Shown here: positions 41,821-55,098 of the stretch, piece after piece
How positions within the stretch are numbered: position 1 is the first letter of the stretch
How the letters are laid out: each line of letters opens with the position of its first letter
Assembly (NCBI GenBank): GCA_030704615.1
Contig: CM060731.1
Location: 48,484,001 to 48,548,000 of the forward strand
Direction: 5' to 3'
Length of the DNA: 64,000 bases
From: Takakia lepidozioides
Lineage: Eukaryota > Streptophyta > Takakiopsida > Takakiales > Takakiaceae
Notes under the pieces: generated by a model
Told to the model about the DNA's origin: nothing
Databases searched by the model: none
What the model saw: the letters and a program-made list of their open reading frames with translations, nothing else
Made by a program: the position numbers and the translations under genes

Positions 41821-42510
41821 TGTTAGGTGCCAGGAATGAAGGTCGATCTGTCAACCAGTTCGGAATGACAAAAGACTGCTAGAATATCGCCGAACCGACA
41901 GTTGTAGGTTAAGTGAGGCAAGCTCGTGAGCATGAAGACAAGTGAAGACTAGGGAATTTTGACGGTGTGGAGTACGAAGCAAGATGGCTGGAGCAGTGAC
42001 GATGGTGTACAGGCGCCTTGAGCAAATATGAATTAGCAGACAATGTGCATAGATGGCACGGTGCGACGGTTGGGTGGACCGGGAGCGCAGCCTGTACTGA
42101 ACGCAGATCTTGATTTCCCTATAAATTCTTGTGAGTTGGGACCAAGCAAAGGCACACCTTGATTTTGTCACAATTGAACTGAAGAGTGTGAGAGTCCAAA
42201 CCAGTGTTGGACTGGTATGTCTAAGTTTTAATACCAGACTGGTCCTGGTATCAAGGGTCCCACCTTTTTTTTTATACCAAGCTGGTATATAAGTATTTAT
42301 ACAGGCATGAGCAACCTGGGTATGAATAGGGTATGAATTTTTATATTTTGGGCTGTATATGAGTATGGTACAGGTATCGTTTTTTTATTTTTATTTTTTA
42401 TTTTTTATTTTAAATACTGGGGGTATATGAGCACTGGTATGGTATTTCATCCATATTAATATCATCCATATCCATTATTTATTTATTTTGTTAAAGCTGA
42501 AGTGCGCACC

Positions 42511-44051
42511 TCAGCTCCTGCAAGGCAGATAATTCCGATACAAGTAGAGCAAATCCAGAGCGGTCATAGATGGCCGCAAGAGAGTAGCCTCATCTGCCGA
42601 TGTCGGAGCATCAAAGAGGGAATCCATGGGGCAATCTGCGACATGCGGACCGTCGTTGCCACGAGCAGGGTTCAAAAATCTAAACACTTTGATTAGCAAC
42701 GGAATCATGGCCTTTTTATCGTATTCAAAGACAACTATCTTGGCTTTGTCCCTGCCCATAAACTCCGTGATGCATTGTAAACCCTTGTATCGAGGGTCGA
42801 ACATGAGAGAAATCATGTTATACGCTTTTTCACTTTGAAATGCACATGCAAAAGAAAGAAATGGTTGCAATACACTCACCGCCTCTGCTGCCATGCGAGC
42901 ATATAAAATCTCCAGCTCTGAATCAAAGTCCCCGCACTGCAGGGGTGGCTGGGCATGAGCTCTCCCATTGAACTCTCCCTGTAGCTTAATGCTGATCGCA
43001 ATTGCCGCATGTAGTGCATCAGAAAGGAGCCAATATCCACTTATCTGGTTCAAAACACATTGCTTCACAATTGGTGTGAGAGTCTCTGTAACAGCCCGGG
43101 CAATTCCCCACGTCAAGCCAGACGACACTCTAGCTTGCAGATGGAGAGACTGTCTCCGGTAACAGATATTGATAGCGTCGGCGTATTCAAGAGTTTCTTG
43201 GAAGAGAACAACTTTGCTTGCAAAACGAGTTTTGACAGAGTCTTTAGCTTCTAGGTGGGCAGACCTGCCTCTATACAAGCCTTGTCCCACTCTTGTCTAC
43301 CTTTGCCAGATTTCTTAGTCCAGGTAAGTGTTTTCTGCAAGGCTGCTTGTGCATCTTTGAGGGAGACTTCTCTCATTCCGACACAAAGTTTTGTGTCATT
43401 TGTCGCGTACTGGTAGGCTTTGGACATTACATGTCCAAAGCAAGCACCTACAAATGGTTGTGCAAGTTGCAAAGGAGCACATGTAACCACTGAAGACAAG
43501 GCTGTAGCTAGGGTATTAAGATTGGAACCCTCATCTTTGACATATGCAATTATTTTGTCTGTCAATTGGAATTCTGCAAGCATGGGTTTAACAATTTCTG
43601 CTAGGGCAGCCTCAGCTATATCAGGAGCCTCGAACAAGCCTACAACGACATGTCTTGGCATCCACTCTTCATCAATGAAATTCACAACCAACGCGAATGT
43701 ATCAAACCCCGTCCTAGACATCCATAGATCAAATGTAACAGTGACAGTTGCACAACTACCTAGGACATGCAAAACATAAGTTTCCATGGTTTTGGCAAGC
43801 AGACCTGGGATGTATTCCTTAACTAACTGTTTGCGGGTTGGGAAATGAATTTGAGGGTCCCTGCGCATTACTAGTCTACGGAGCCGAGGCGACTCCACAG
43901 TTGACAAAGCCTCATAGTCTTTTTCAATGAAAAGGACCAAGTCCTCAATGAACCTCAGCTGAGGAAGGTCGTTCTTTTTGTAACCCCCTTGGCCACCAAA
44001 ATACTCCGTGATCACAGATGGAGCAACAGACTTACGCTTCTTGCATTTCAC
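42511..44051 (-). pseudogene. hAT transposase, one frameshift, C-terminus missing
   Basis: Two frames overlap at 43290-43251 and together give about 510 residues, so one shift separates them. The first has MKCKKRKSVAPSVITEYFGG, the motif VTFDLWMSRTGFDTFALVVN with the first catalytic Asp, and IIAYVKDEGSNLNTL with the second. The second has LFQETLEYADAI, FDSELEIL and SLMFDPRYKGL, as seen in many hAT transposases. The usual C-terminal dimerisation block (LW..N...YP.L) is not present before the stop at 42511. It would act on the 42202/45292 ends if intact. Confidence 0.85.
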
Positions 44052-44079
44052 TCTGCCTCTTTGTACCCAACCTTCAGTA

Positions 44080-44300
44080 GATTGTGACTCTGCCTTGTGC
44101 TTGGCAAATCCTCTCGATGCTCATTTAGGAGATGCTTTTTCATGGAGGTGCTCCCATGAGAATGGTTATATTGCACCAGCCCTTTTCTAGATCTGGTGGT
44201 ACTCTGGGAACTCTGTGAGGCTCTTCAGTACAGTAGTTGTTGTGGCAAATAATGCACAGGTCTCATTATTTGCATAGCTTGCACATCAACAACATACTTC
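44080..44300 (-). pseudogene. BED-type zinc finger of the hAT transposase
   Basis: Upstream of the transposase frame the minus strand shows HSHGSTSMKKHLLNEH (about 44160-44115), the C-terminal His half of a BED finger. A Cys-containing block precedes it in another frame. It is separated from the transposase by a stop or frame change, and may be joined by an intron. Confidence 0.55.
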
Positions 44301-45369
44301 TGATCGTGAAGAAGAAAGAATGCCCAAACAACACTTGAACGATGGTATGGTACCCAAAAACTTTGATTCTTGGCAAGAGATGCATACCGGACTCTCCACG
44401 TCGCTAGGTCTTCCGCGGCTTGAATCTCGTTCCTGCTTTCGGTAGGCTGCAACACCTCTGAGGTCGTGCAAGTGCTATGTTGTTGTTCATTTACGAGCGT
44501 TGTATCACCTGTTTCATCCCCAATGCAAAATCACTGAAAGACATGCCCTGATCCATCTCAACAGAAATTACAGTATCCCAAAAAGTACGGCCACTTAAGG
44601 GAAACCCCTGCAAAGCTTAGGCAGACCACTACTAAAGTTTCAATTCACTATCCAGTGAAGATGAGGGCTGCTAGTATGACGACTGTGAGGGTAAACCATT
44701 TAAGCATTGACACCAGCCACCAAACTAACAAAAGAATCAATACACATTAACAAGGCATTTTGGAGTTCTGATCTCTAGTTCCAAAGCAAGAGCAGGTGGG
44801 TTGTAACGCAATCATAATCGTTGGCAGAAGAATGATCCAGGTTAGAAGAAGCCGGTCCCAGAAGAAGAAAATCACCTGCCGAGATTGCATACACATAGCA
44901 CGTACGTCCCTAAGAGCCTTGATGAAGGCAGATTGTTTGCTGCAAGGCCAAAGACTAGAATATTGCTGCAATCCGCAGCCACTACTTTGCTCATTGAAGG
45001 AGCCGCACCCTACTGCAACATAGGCGCAAAAATCTAACGCCATCGCCATATTGATACCCAACTCTGTCCACCATAAAGTTGCCGCAATACTGGTATCGTG
45101 ACCATGCTGCACTTGCACATACCCAGACTGGTATGGTATGTGTGGGGGGGAATCCTAAAGACATACTCCCCCTAGTACGTGTATGACATGGGTACACTGG
45201 TTCATTCATACCCGACTGGTATGTTCTTCAATACATATATTCATACCTGTATTCCATACCTAGGTCCAACCAGGTATACCAGTCCAACACTGGTCCAAAC
45301 AAGTGTGAAAATCCAACCATGTGTATTGCTTGAAGTCTGTAACGATTGGACTGGGGAAAGAGTGATAGA

Positions 45370-46001
45370 TACGAAAAAGAGCTCCCGATCCAATCCAGCC
45401 TGCTCTCCGTCAATTGAATGCATATTTGATTGTCTGCCACGATTGCAAAAGAGAAAACAACTGATTTTCCCTTCAAACAGACAGAATGAGACCCGATTTC
45501 ATCCATGATGCTTAATTCCATTCATCAATCAATTTTGACCAACGGTGTTGATCAAATTCATCCTACGCCTTAGGACGCACCACATGTTTGAAATCAATAT
45601 AAATTGTCACCTAATCCATGGATTTACATCCATCCATAAATGGAACGCATAAAGAACATAAAGAGTACAACAAACCTGTGCCCAGGTGGGACCCACTCAA
45701 GCATTAGGTACTTCCATGCAAGTGAATCCGTAGTCCCGCTAAAGGCAGGGCCAACAAAACAAAACAAACAAACAAACCAGCTTCCTTCTTCATATATTGA
45801 TCTATAAACTGTAAGGCCAACAAACCCTAAACCTTTAAACATCTGCAAGTTTGCAACGACGCAATCTTCTGAAACCCCGACCCGCCGAGGCTTCTAAAAT
45901 ATAGAAACCGGCACAACGCTACTGTTGTAGAGAAGAAGAGAGTGAGCATGAAGATGCTGACTTTGAGGTACTGAGAGATCCAAGACGCTTGGAGCGCAAA
46001 T
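45370..46001. other. upstream region of the RRP15-like gene
   Basis: After the Gypsy LTR end there is non-coding sequence with no mobile element. The gene's promoter and leader should be here. No clear TATA box found. Confidence 0.5.
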
Positions 46002-49000
46002 ATGAAGAGGAAGGTGATGGAGAGAGGCAGAGAAGAAGGAAGCGTGTTTATCGACCAGACACCAGGGAGAAATGACGAAGCCTCGGTTTCCACCACAGAT
46101 GAGGCCGACACCGACTCCGATGCTGTGAGTGTGGAGAAGGAAGCGTCTGTTTCCGCCAGAGATGAGGGCGACACCGATTCTGATGCTGATAGTGTGGAGA
46201 AGGAAACCTCGGTTTCCGCCAGAGATGAGGCCGACACCGACTCTGATGCTGGGAGTGTGGAGAAGGAAGGGAAAGGCAGCCCAAGAGCATCAGCATATAG
46301 CCGCGCTTTCAGTAAGATCTTCACGACGAATTCAGCTTCTTCAGACATGGTGAGTCCCCTCCTATCGAACAAATCTAGCATTATCTTGTCCCTCCTGCAT
46401 TCTGCATAGCCAGTCTTAGCGCCCGGTTCTGCCTACAAAGAATTTGCCCGTCAGAGTGTTTTTCGTTTATGGGTTTGTATGCTCCACTTGTCTCTCTTCT
46501 CTGTCCTACCCCAAGCCTTTGCAAAGCACATTGATTAGTGTTAATGTATGACAACATTTCTTAAGACTTATGCAAGCTGTTCACAAAGGCGAAAGGTTTT
46601 CCTGGGGTTAGCTCTCACATGCATTGGATGGCAACGGTCAGGAGACTTGCTTGGGTGGTAATGCCTTAAGAGCGGTGTCACTTAAACCAGTTTCTATTCC
46701 GTATAGGGTTTTAGTCATCCTGATTTCCTGGCTACATCCTTTGGGATAAATCTGGATGTGGGATTGCACTACAGTTTTAACTGCATGAAATTTTCTTTGA
46801 ATCTCTCATTGGCTCTCATCCGATCATCCAGATGGTCCATGGTTGTGCTTTTGCAAGTTGGCCTTCTGGAGTCACTTGTAGGACTCCTGAGATGTGGCAA
46901 TCGACGAAAGCATGTTGTCATGGTGTGAATGTCTTGGCTGCCAGGGTCCAGTTTTGTCCGCGCGCAAACCACTGGTGGCGAAGAAACTTGATGAGGAGGC
47001 TGGTGACCACAGAGCCAAGACAGTTGCCAAGAAAGAAAAGAAACAGGTATGTTTTTCATTCTCAAAATGTGTTAAGGAAACGCCATCTCGGGGGTTGCAA
47101 CAATTGTCTTAGCTAAATGCTCATGTTCATACCAGCCGAAGGTAAACTGTGCCTGGTTTCTTTACTTCATGTGATAACTCCATCAAGAGCTTGGGACGAC
47201 CCCAAGCTCCTCTGGTCTATTGCGTGATGGATGGAGAACCACGACAGAGGGCTCATCTCCTTTGCTTGGAACAAGAGGGAGAAAGATTGAGAACGCTAGA
47301 GGAGAGGGCTCTCTAGCAGTACTGTGGGCTTGATGTCAGTAACAAACATGGATGTGTTTGACATGCATTGGTCGCTCTGTTTTCATTTGGTTTGGCAGTT
47401 ACGCGAAAAAAGCCACCTTTTTCCACAAAGCCACACTGATGCCAAAGAGAGAGATCTGATAAAATTGGCTACTCGAGGAGGTTCTCGCTTTCCTTTCTTC
47501 ATTTTTTGTGGTATTTGTTTGAGTGGACATACAACCAATCCCGATTGCATTCGCCAGATCATTTTGTTCCTGTCTTGGGCCTGTTGCTTGTAACTTGCCA
47601 AAGGCAATCCATGTTTTGGTCAGATGGTGGCCTTTGCCCAGGAGTTTTTATCCCTTTTTCTTGCTTATCCCTTTGGCTAAGCTAAATGTAGGCAGGTTAA
47701 TCAAGTAGAAATGTCAAGGCCTTGGTCAGCGTTTACGGTTTTTCTGACATTGTGGGATAATTTGGTGGGGATGAATGAACTGCCATGGGGTGGACATGTT
47801 GGGGCCGTGCTATATCTGGTGACCAGTCGTGAAGCTCTTCAATGCGGTGAGAACTTTGGTTCTTTTTATCTTTCTGTTTCGGCAGCATAGGTCTGTATGG
47901 TGCATAAATTCCAAATGGTGGTCATAGAAACCTGTAGAAGCCAGTGTTGATCCCTGCCCTTCACGGGAACCTGCAATCGAGTCTTTTACATTGACTGCAA
48001 ATTGATGGCATGCCCTTGCAAAAGGAAGGTAGAAGGAATAATATGCTTTTGGCTCTTGGATGTGCTCATTTTCCATTCATCTACTAATTTGTGTGCAGCT
48101 TGAAGAGGATTTGCACCTCTCTCATGCAACAAACCCATGCTAATTTATGCTGAATTTGAGTGGATCTAGACCTTTTTGTTGTGGAAAGTGGGAAAGGACC
48201 ATTCAATGAAATTGAAGTAAAGTAGCAGGGCCCTAGTATGTGGAAGATGTATCAAAGAGTTACTTGAAACCAGGTACTCCTGGGTGTTTGAATGTGCTTT
48301 GCATGTGTGCTGCCATGCAGGTGAGCAAAGCCCAGAAAGTGCAAATTGGGGCAGACAGTTGGGATGCCAAAGGTAAAGTGCAGGGTGACAGATGGGGGAG
48401 AGGGACAATTGAACTCCTTCCGGGCATCCGCTATGGCATAGTCCCAACAGGATATTAACCCTCTCAGAGCTGATCATAGGCAGCCTGACAAATGGTTTTG
48501 TATTTAGCCCAACATTGCCATTAGTAACCGCACAGTCAATGATGATCCGGTTATGGGAGTCAAGGGTTAAGAGAGAGAATACTCCGGCCAAAGCCGGTGT
48601 AACGAAGAGCCACTTCGCCTTGCAGCTACTGCCTTCTTTTGAGGGTGGGCACTATAGGATCAACTGCGCCTGTAAGGTAGTCTAGAGGGATTGGTTTCTA
48701 ATTTGCGGTTGTTAGTGATGATGGCTGTGAGGGAGCGGATAGCGGTGAGGTGGATATCAAGGGTTGAATTCTGGGTGCTGGACACCGTACTAGAAAGCAT
48801 TAGTTTGATTGAACCACTGTTTCTCTAGCCCTGTGGCTTGCAACAGATGTGACAGAGAGTTCAAACCTTTAATCCTAGAGAGAGAGAGATGTACTCAAGA
48901 AGAATGTCAAAACTGCAGACTGCCTCTGCAATGTCACCTGCCACCAGGGGACAAAACTCAAAACCCCCATTGCGTTAGGGCTCGGTGACATCTGATGACA

Positions 49001-50839
49001 GAAGTTCAATCAAAAGATCAAACTTTGAACAGTGACATCATACTAGAGGAGGATGTGTCCAGCACTTTGACTGTAGTTCTCCTTCCATCTGAAACTAATC
49101 GATGGTTATGCTGGTTTGCAGTGGTGGCGAAGAAAAGTAAAGCAGCCTTCTTGTCAGAGTTGAGGGGTCCTGCCGGAGCTCAGGGATTGGAAGGCACTAC
49201 TGTGGGTACCCAAACCCTCCAGTTTGCAACGGTTGTATCTCATGGTAGCTCAGTTCTTGTTGTTCAATCTATTTGTATTGGATCAGATGTCATTGCATAG
49301 GAAAGTAGTCTGATTCTGGTCCTTGTGTGTGTGCAGCAACGGGATGCAGGGTCACATTGGTCAGTTTTGCAAGATGAATTCATGCTGGGAAGATCCAAGC
49401 TGAAGGATTGGGACAAGGTATGGGCTCTTTTTTGTCTGTAACTCTGGCCATATTGCAGGAGCTGCAATATGGAGAAGCATAGAAACTCAGGACAGCTCCT
49501 AACTTTCCTGCATGTGGATGCTACCAGCATCGTACTTGTCTTCCTGCAAGTAACGTAGTGGTGCAGCTTACCCCTGCATCCAGTTATGCAAACATGTGAG
49601 ATCCTCAATTTCAGGAAATATAGGTTTTCCATGGAACTTTTACATTCTACATGAGAGAACTTCACTCCCTGTAGCTTACAGATCTGTAGCCATCAATTTA
49701 TTCTGTTGGCCCAGAACTCACGGTGTCTAGTAACAGATATTTGGTCCCAGTCCCTTTGCCTTCTTGGCAGGTGTGACCTATGAATGTGGTTATTGTCAAA
49801 TGGTGAAGTGGGGAGCTTGTACAAGCCCACTTACTACTGGGAGTTGACTTTACCCTTTATCTCTCTCCTCCTTCTCTTCTCTGTTTTCTTTTCATTTTTT
49901 CTCTTCGTTCTTATCCCCTTGTATGTTTACTTTGTTGGTCTTCTTTGGATTGTTTCCTTGCTCTTTGTTTATGTGATAGCCAACAACATGAATGAGTTTT
50001 CTTGTTCCTTCTGGAAATGTGACAGAAACTCAGTACGCTGGTTGTGCCCTGTGCATAAATCTATACCCGCTGTCGGGACCTGACAGAGTCAGCGGGGAGT
50101 GATGGTGGCTTGTGACTTCCATACATGTTGTTTTTCTTGGTCCATGGAGTGGTGATGGACAGTCACCAAGTCTATACCGCTATATATGGGTTCAAGATGA
50201 ATCCATGTCATTGTTTTGATTGTATCATTGTCTATTTTGTCTTTGCGTATTTTTCTCTCTTTTTTCTTTTTTCTTGTCCTTGTTTTTCTTTTCCCTGCTG
50301 TTTGTTTCTTCTGAAAATCCTTCTAGCCGTAGATCAGATCTTGTCAGTGCTTCTTTTTTGGCTATTGCAAGCATGGAGATATCTCGATACTAAAAGGATA
50401 TTATTGTCAAATGGACATATATGCACTTCCACTTGGCCCTGTGGGCCTTTAGATGAGCTATGCTTTATGTGTATGCCCTGGGCTTCAGTAGTGAGCTTGA
50501 TAAACTGTGGTGTATGGCCTTGGAGGACATTATCATGCACTTTACTTGCAAAGGGTATATGAAATGGTGTGGAAAACATGAGTTCTATCGACAGTAATTG
50601 ATCTGTGATGTTGTCAGATGGTTGTAGTCTGAACGTTTGGTAAGTTTTTCTCTGGGAAGATTGTGGGGTTGGCCTGTGGACTGTAATAGTGGCAGGTGTA
50701 TGCAATGTAATTAGCTGCAAGTACAGAGATTATCCGAACTGTTAAGGAACATATGTTCTGGTGCTACAGCTCATACTGGCCTGGTTACAATGGGATTCTG
50801 GTCTTGCAGGAGCAAAAGGAGGAAGTGGAGCAAATATGA
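46002..50839 (+). CDS. RRP15: RRP15-like ribosome biogenesis protein, seven or eight exons
   Basis: RRP15 acts in the nucleolus in pre-60S rRNA processing. Exons are 46002-46349, 46945-47046, 47399-47480, 47827-47846, 48321-48372, 49122-49201 and 49337-49417, all in phase. They give YSRAFSKIF, GPVLSARKPLVAKKLDEEAG, LREKSHLFPQ, ERDLIKLATRG, VVKLFNAVSKAQ, KKSKAAFLSELRG, then WSVLQDEFMLGRSKLKDWDK, the family's C-terminal signature. The stop lies in a further exon; the best candidate is 50810-50839 (EQKEEVEQI), in phase, giving 264 residues, near the usual size. Exon 4 is only 20 bases. Residues 27-89 are three tandem 21-residue acidic repeats containing DTDSDA. Starts of exons 6 and 8 are less certain than the rest. 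Confidence 0.8.
48569..48640 (+). repeat. short dispersed repeat, copy 1
   Basis: About 70 bases (ACTCCGGCCAAAGCC, AAGAGCCA, CCTTGCAG, TACTGCC) inside an RRP15 intron recur at 53192-53258 in the same orientation with about 80 percent match by eye. Confidence 0.65.
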
Positions 50840-52406
50840 ATGTTTGGCAATCCAGTACTTGGCAACAATCCTCTTGTCAATAAGGATGATGATGAAAGCT
50901 GATTATGATGACAATGGCTCCGAAGGCAACGGTTTCAAACGCAGCATTCTATATGTATTGATAATCTCATGGACGCTCTTGTGGGTATAGCAGTGGCTTC
51001 CTTCATGAGGGAAATTCTGCTGAAAGTTGCACTGGATATTATGTTCTTGCTGTTTGTCTTGCTCCTCTCGCACTACATGGGAATATCCCCGTTTTTGCAC
51101 GGGCATCCCTACTTATAGCTGATCTGGCGCTCTATCCTATGCTGAAGTGGCGTGTGGAAGTTCCTCGCCTTCCTGTCCAAGATTGCGAATCCCCACAAGG
51201 TTTCTCCTGGGTCTTAACTCTCCACATTCAAAGTTGCTCAGCGGCAAAACCTCATATTTTGAACTCATCTTCCAAAACACATCCGAAGCTAACATGGAAT
51301 GGTGTAGTTATGGCTCCTCAAGTTGGTGGTTGCCCTCCAAATAGGATCATAATAAATTCTTTGTCCGTACTGAGGCATCGCACAGGTTGCATTGCAGACT
51401 GACATGTAAGTTGTAGTAGGTGAAATGGCCATTGTGTAGGTTGGGTTTCTTCCATTAAAGCAACCTAGTTCACCTAACTGGGTGGACTTTGTGGTCACTT
51501 TTCCGGACAAGACATTGTTCAATTGTTGTGGTGTTTATTAAACCCAGTGTAGGGCTGCATCAAGGTGTGTGGCAATGTGTTATGATCCGTTGAATTGGGG
51601 GTTACTTTGTACTCTGCATATATGGGATATGTTCGAGGATATTTCGTGAATACTAACAGTGTAGCCACTTTGGAACTTTTCATCCTTTGTAGAGTCATTG
51701 TTACTATCCGCTGTGTTTCTTTCCTTATTTTGAGAAGCTTGCAAATCATCTGTGGCACACCCAGCCTGACTTCAGCACCCTACAAGCCGTAAGCAATGGC
51801 AGCTCCAGAAGCAATGGCCTGTATTTCAGAGGCAACGACTTCCTTGAGGTCAATTCAAAACCCTGGGTAAATTGGCCTCCAAACAGTCATGAAAGAAACA
51901 CAGGAAAAATAGCATTTGCATGATATATTTTACCAATGTGGCTCCTCCACAGCAATCACCAGCGCTTGAAACCCCCGAGACATCCACATCTTGTGTGTCA
52001 GATACATTTCAACTTTCAAAACGACGCACCGATACCTCACGGAAATGGCCATGTAACAAGCATTTGCTGCCAGGGTCCTGTAGTCATTGTGCCCTCCTCT
52101 TTCATTCCCTGCTGGCATTCCAGCTCCCTCTCTCAAATATGCAAACTCTTCATGTGCAGGACTGTGTCAAGATGCATGAACAGCTAGCAGTTCAGCCAAA
52201 GGTCATGGCCCATTCACTTTGCTAATCCAGCCTATTTGCGGAGTCAATCTGCCACGGTATCCCTAATGAGTACCTTGGAAATGTCATTTTCATACCGAGC
52301 TGTGTCATGCCCACCAACAAGGAGTGTGATTAATTTGATCACCACTCCACTCTGCTTGCTCCAGCCCCACTCTAGGAAGTGGGAATCTTACACAATGTAT
52401 ACCAGT

Positions 52407-52464
52407 ACATCGGTAACCAGACTACAAATTAAAGCACATCGGTAACCAGACTACAAATTAAAGC
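52407..52464 (+). repeat. 29-bp unit in two exact tandem copies
   Basis: ACATCGGTAACCAGACTACA and the following nine bases repeat once directly, 52407-52435 and 52436-52464. It looks like a recent slippage duplication. Confidence 0.8.
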
Positions 52465-53191
52465 ACATCCACCATCACCAGAGCAATGTTTATGTGTGGT
52501 AAGAAACAACTGGGTTGTTGCACCAATTGTTGCAGGCACAAACTCTCAACACAGATTGTGCTCAAGTGTTGCCACCATGTGGACCATGTCAAGGTTCACA
52601 TCTATTGGTTACAAGAAAAGAAAATATCAAGCAGATAGACCCCCCTTGCACGCCAGACCTAATGCCTCCTATCTGAAACCTAATTTCCATTCATGGCCAT
52701 TCACATGGCAATCAAGACATAATGTCCAATTCCTCCCTACTTAGAAGGGGCTAAGTAGAATTACATTATAGCAGTTAAGACACCTTTGGAATCCTATGAA
52801 CCAAAAGAATGATAGAGTGAAGGAAACCAAAAAATCAGTGTGCTAAAGAGACCCATGATGTGCAAATCATCCAGCAGGTGTTGAAGTGACCGGCCACAGT
52901 GTTTTGCTGTGTACTGTTATAAGAACATCACTAAGCCCTGACTTACCCCACATTAATCTAGTATGCTGCAGGCTGCCAGATTAGTGTCCATCTCCTAATA
53001 TGCCGATGCGCATTGTAGCAATGGCCCACCTAGAGGCTCCTGCATGGCTGCATACTATGCAGCCTCTAGAGTGCACCAGGACACCCAACTGTTATTTATC
53101 AAGACAACATGAAAGGAAAACACTTTCTCACAGTACAATTTAAAAAAATATTGCTTATTGTGGTTACCTCTTGACAGTGCCATCACATGAC

Positions 53192-53258
53192 AGAGAGAGA
53201 AGACTCCGGCCAAAGCCAGCCTAAATAAGAGCCAGTTCCCCTTGCAGATACTGCCATC
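53192..53258 (+). repeat. short dispersed repeat, copy 2
   Basis: Second copy of the repeat at 48569-48640. No coding capacity. Confidence 0.65.
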
Positions 53259-55098
53259 AAATAACTTTGACATATGCACACAGAGGCTATTGTTCCTGTT
53301 ACCACTCAAGTCCACCTAAAAACACCAGTATTAGGGTATGGGTGTCTGTATATGTATAGCTGTATAAACAACTAAGTGCATCTATTGAAGCTTCAGAGCT
53401 CTTGCACAGAACACCAAAAACCCAATCTAATCCACGAGTGCTGCAGACAAATGAAAGTACTCAGTAATTGGACCAAAAGTTGAGTTTTACTACAGGTTTT
53501 TTTTGCACCCTTGTATCCAGCTCGACCCACTTGGGATGGGTCAAGAATCTTCCCTCGTATTTCCAAGAAACCAGTGGTATAGCACCGTCATCACCCTAGG
53601 CAGTCCTGTGTTCAGATCGCTGAATGCCTGCCAAGGATTCCCTACAGTGACAATTTCGGAAGCCAAGCTCCAGTTTCAGTGATAGCCAGAAATTGCAGAT
53701 GACGACAAGGAAACATTCATGTAGACTCTAGCATCTAAACAACCATGGGCCAAGTGTAACAGGTCATCAGCTCTTTCGAAGAAGTAATTGCCAAGAATGC
53801 ATGCAACCTCCGTGATGATCGTTTCATCAGTGCCCTTGGCTCTTCTCTGCAACAAGGTCATGATTAGCTTGACCCCGAGTTAGATCTAACTAGCTACTAT
53901 TATCCGACTTCGCTACTGCAAAGGTCTGACTCATAAATCATAGGTTGGAGAGCACATATGCCTGGTGTTTGCCAATCATAATGTGAGCACCAGCGGCTAT
54001 TCCCTACATCATCTCTCTTGCTCAATTTCTACCTGAGAGGGTACTTACGGCCCTGTCCTTCAAATTCTATTATTTTCTCCCCCTAAGCTAATCTGCCTGT
54101 CCCAACTCTTTCCAGAATTTCCCGTTTTCCTATCTTGCCTGTGGATCCACAGCACAAGACAACGTGACACATTTTTGAAGTCAACTAGCTCCGCCCATTG
54201 CAGTCTTTGGGTAATACATCGCATCTAAGTGCTCATCTGTTTTGAAGACAGCATCCAAGTGCAGAGGTGGAAGGGATGGTACACCCGTACGTAGAGGTTA
54301 TGTTTCACAGGCAGTGAATGCATGCGCATGCAGCTGAAACGTTTGCTGTGGCACTGGAGCATCCGTCCGAGAGCACAAAGGGGCGTGCTTGAACCTGTTA
54401 GGCAGCTGCAAAAATCAGGAATATGAGGAGCTAGTGGAAAACCTCAAACTCAAGTCCCAGGACTTAGGCTTACAGTAGTACATTGACTTCTGCCTGAGTG
54501 TAGGTTTGTGCACTTTGTCACGAAGCGAAGACTGATAATAAGTTAGTGTGAATCCTTTTCTTTCAGTTATGAACTGGTCCTTTTCATTTCTCCACCTTTT
54601 GGCCATCCCAACTGGAAGATAATTTAGTTACAGAAGGATTGGTTTTTCTATAACATCCATCCTTGATTGTGTTAATGCTAATTCCCTGATGCCATGTGAA
54701 TGCATGACTTCAGCAGATTGTGGTTCAAGCTCTCTTTGTGGTAACTTAACAGGTTCGGAAACACTTCTGGGTTTCATGGAACAGTCCTCCTTTTGTTGGC
54801 TCTCTTGTAGAGAGACTTTGCAACATGTTCAAGTCAATGGAGAAAATATGGTCAAAGACCTTACACCATCAAGGCTCCGATTGGTGTGTTGTGCTGAGTC
54901 ATGCCCCTTACTCTCACCTCCTCTTATGTTTTGCCAAAGCAAAGAGAGGCCATCGCCATTTTAGGCTTGCTGACTCTGATATTTTGTAAGTATTTGTTTG
55001 ATTTGTACGACCTACCTACCCTTTTTCCATTGTATGTTTTTGTGTAAACGAAGTTTGCACAGACTTCGAAAAACCCCATTGGAAGGAAGTCACTGCGA

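Larger units (their letters stand above)
42202..45292 (-). mobile_element. hAT DNA transposon (3,091 bp)
   Basis: Flanked by the 8-bp duplication GTCCAAAC (42194-42201 and 45293-45300). Terminal inverted repeats begin CAGTGTTGGACTGGTAT at both ends, 17 bases perfect. Subterminal regions repeat GGTATG/CATACC. It carries a hAT transposase on the minus strand. It lies inside an LTR, so it is younger than that Gypsy element. Confidence 0.93.
38341..45369 (+). mobile_element. rearranged Gypsy retrotransposon with nested insertions
   Basis: LTR (38341-38872), PBS, then only integrase pieces and a chromodomain-like tail, a polypurine tract (GGAAGGGGAG before 41821) and a second LTR (41821 to 45369) split by a hAT element. 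Two Mutator-like elements and an inverted integrase fragment of another lineage fill the middle. Gag, protease and RT are missing. Confidence 0.85.
41821..45369 (+). repeat. 3' LTR of the second Gypsy element, split by a hAT insertion
   Basis: LTR sequence from 41821 to 42201 and from 45293 to 45369 joins to match 38341-38872. It is interrupted exactly by the hAT element and one copy of its 8-bp target duplication. Confidence 0.85.
50840..55098. other. non-coding stretch
   Basis: No frame with recognised protein motifs on either strand. It contains the tandem and dispersed repeats listed separately. A 49-codon frame at about 50969-51118 encodes one hydrophobic helix (MFLLFVLLLSHYMG) but has no further support. 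Confidence 0.55.

Noticed and set aside
50969-51118. 49-codon membrane micro-protein
   Set aside because: One hydrophobic helix in an otherwise non-coding region is not enough; no homology recognised.
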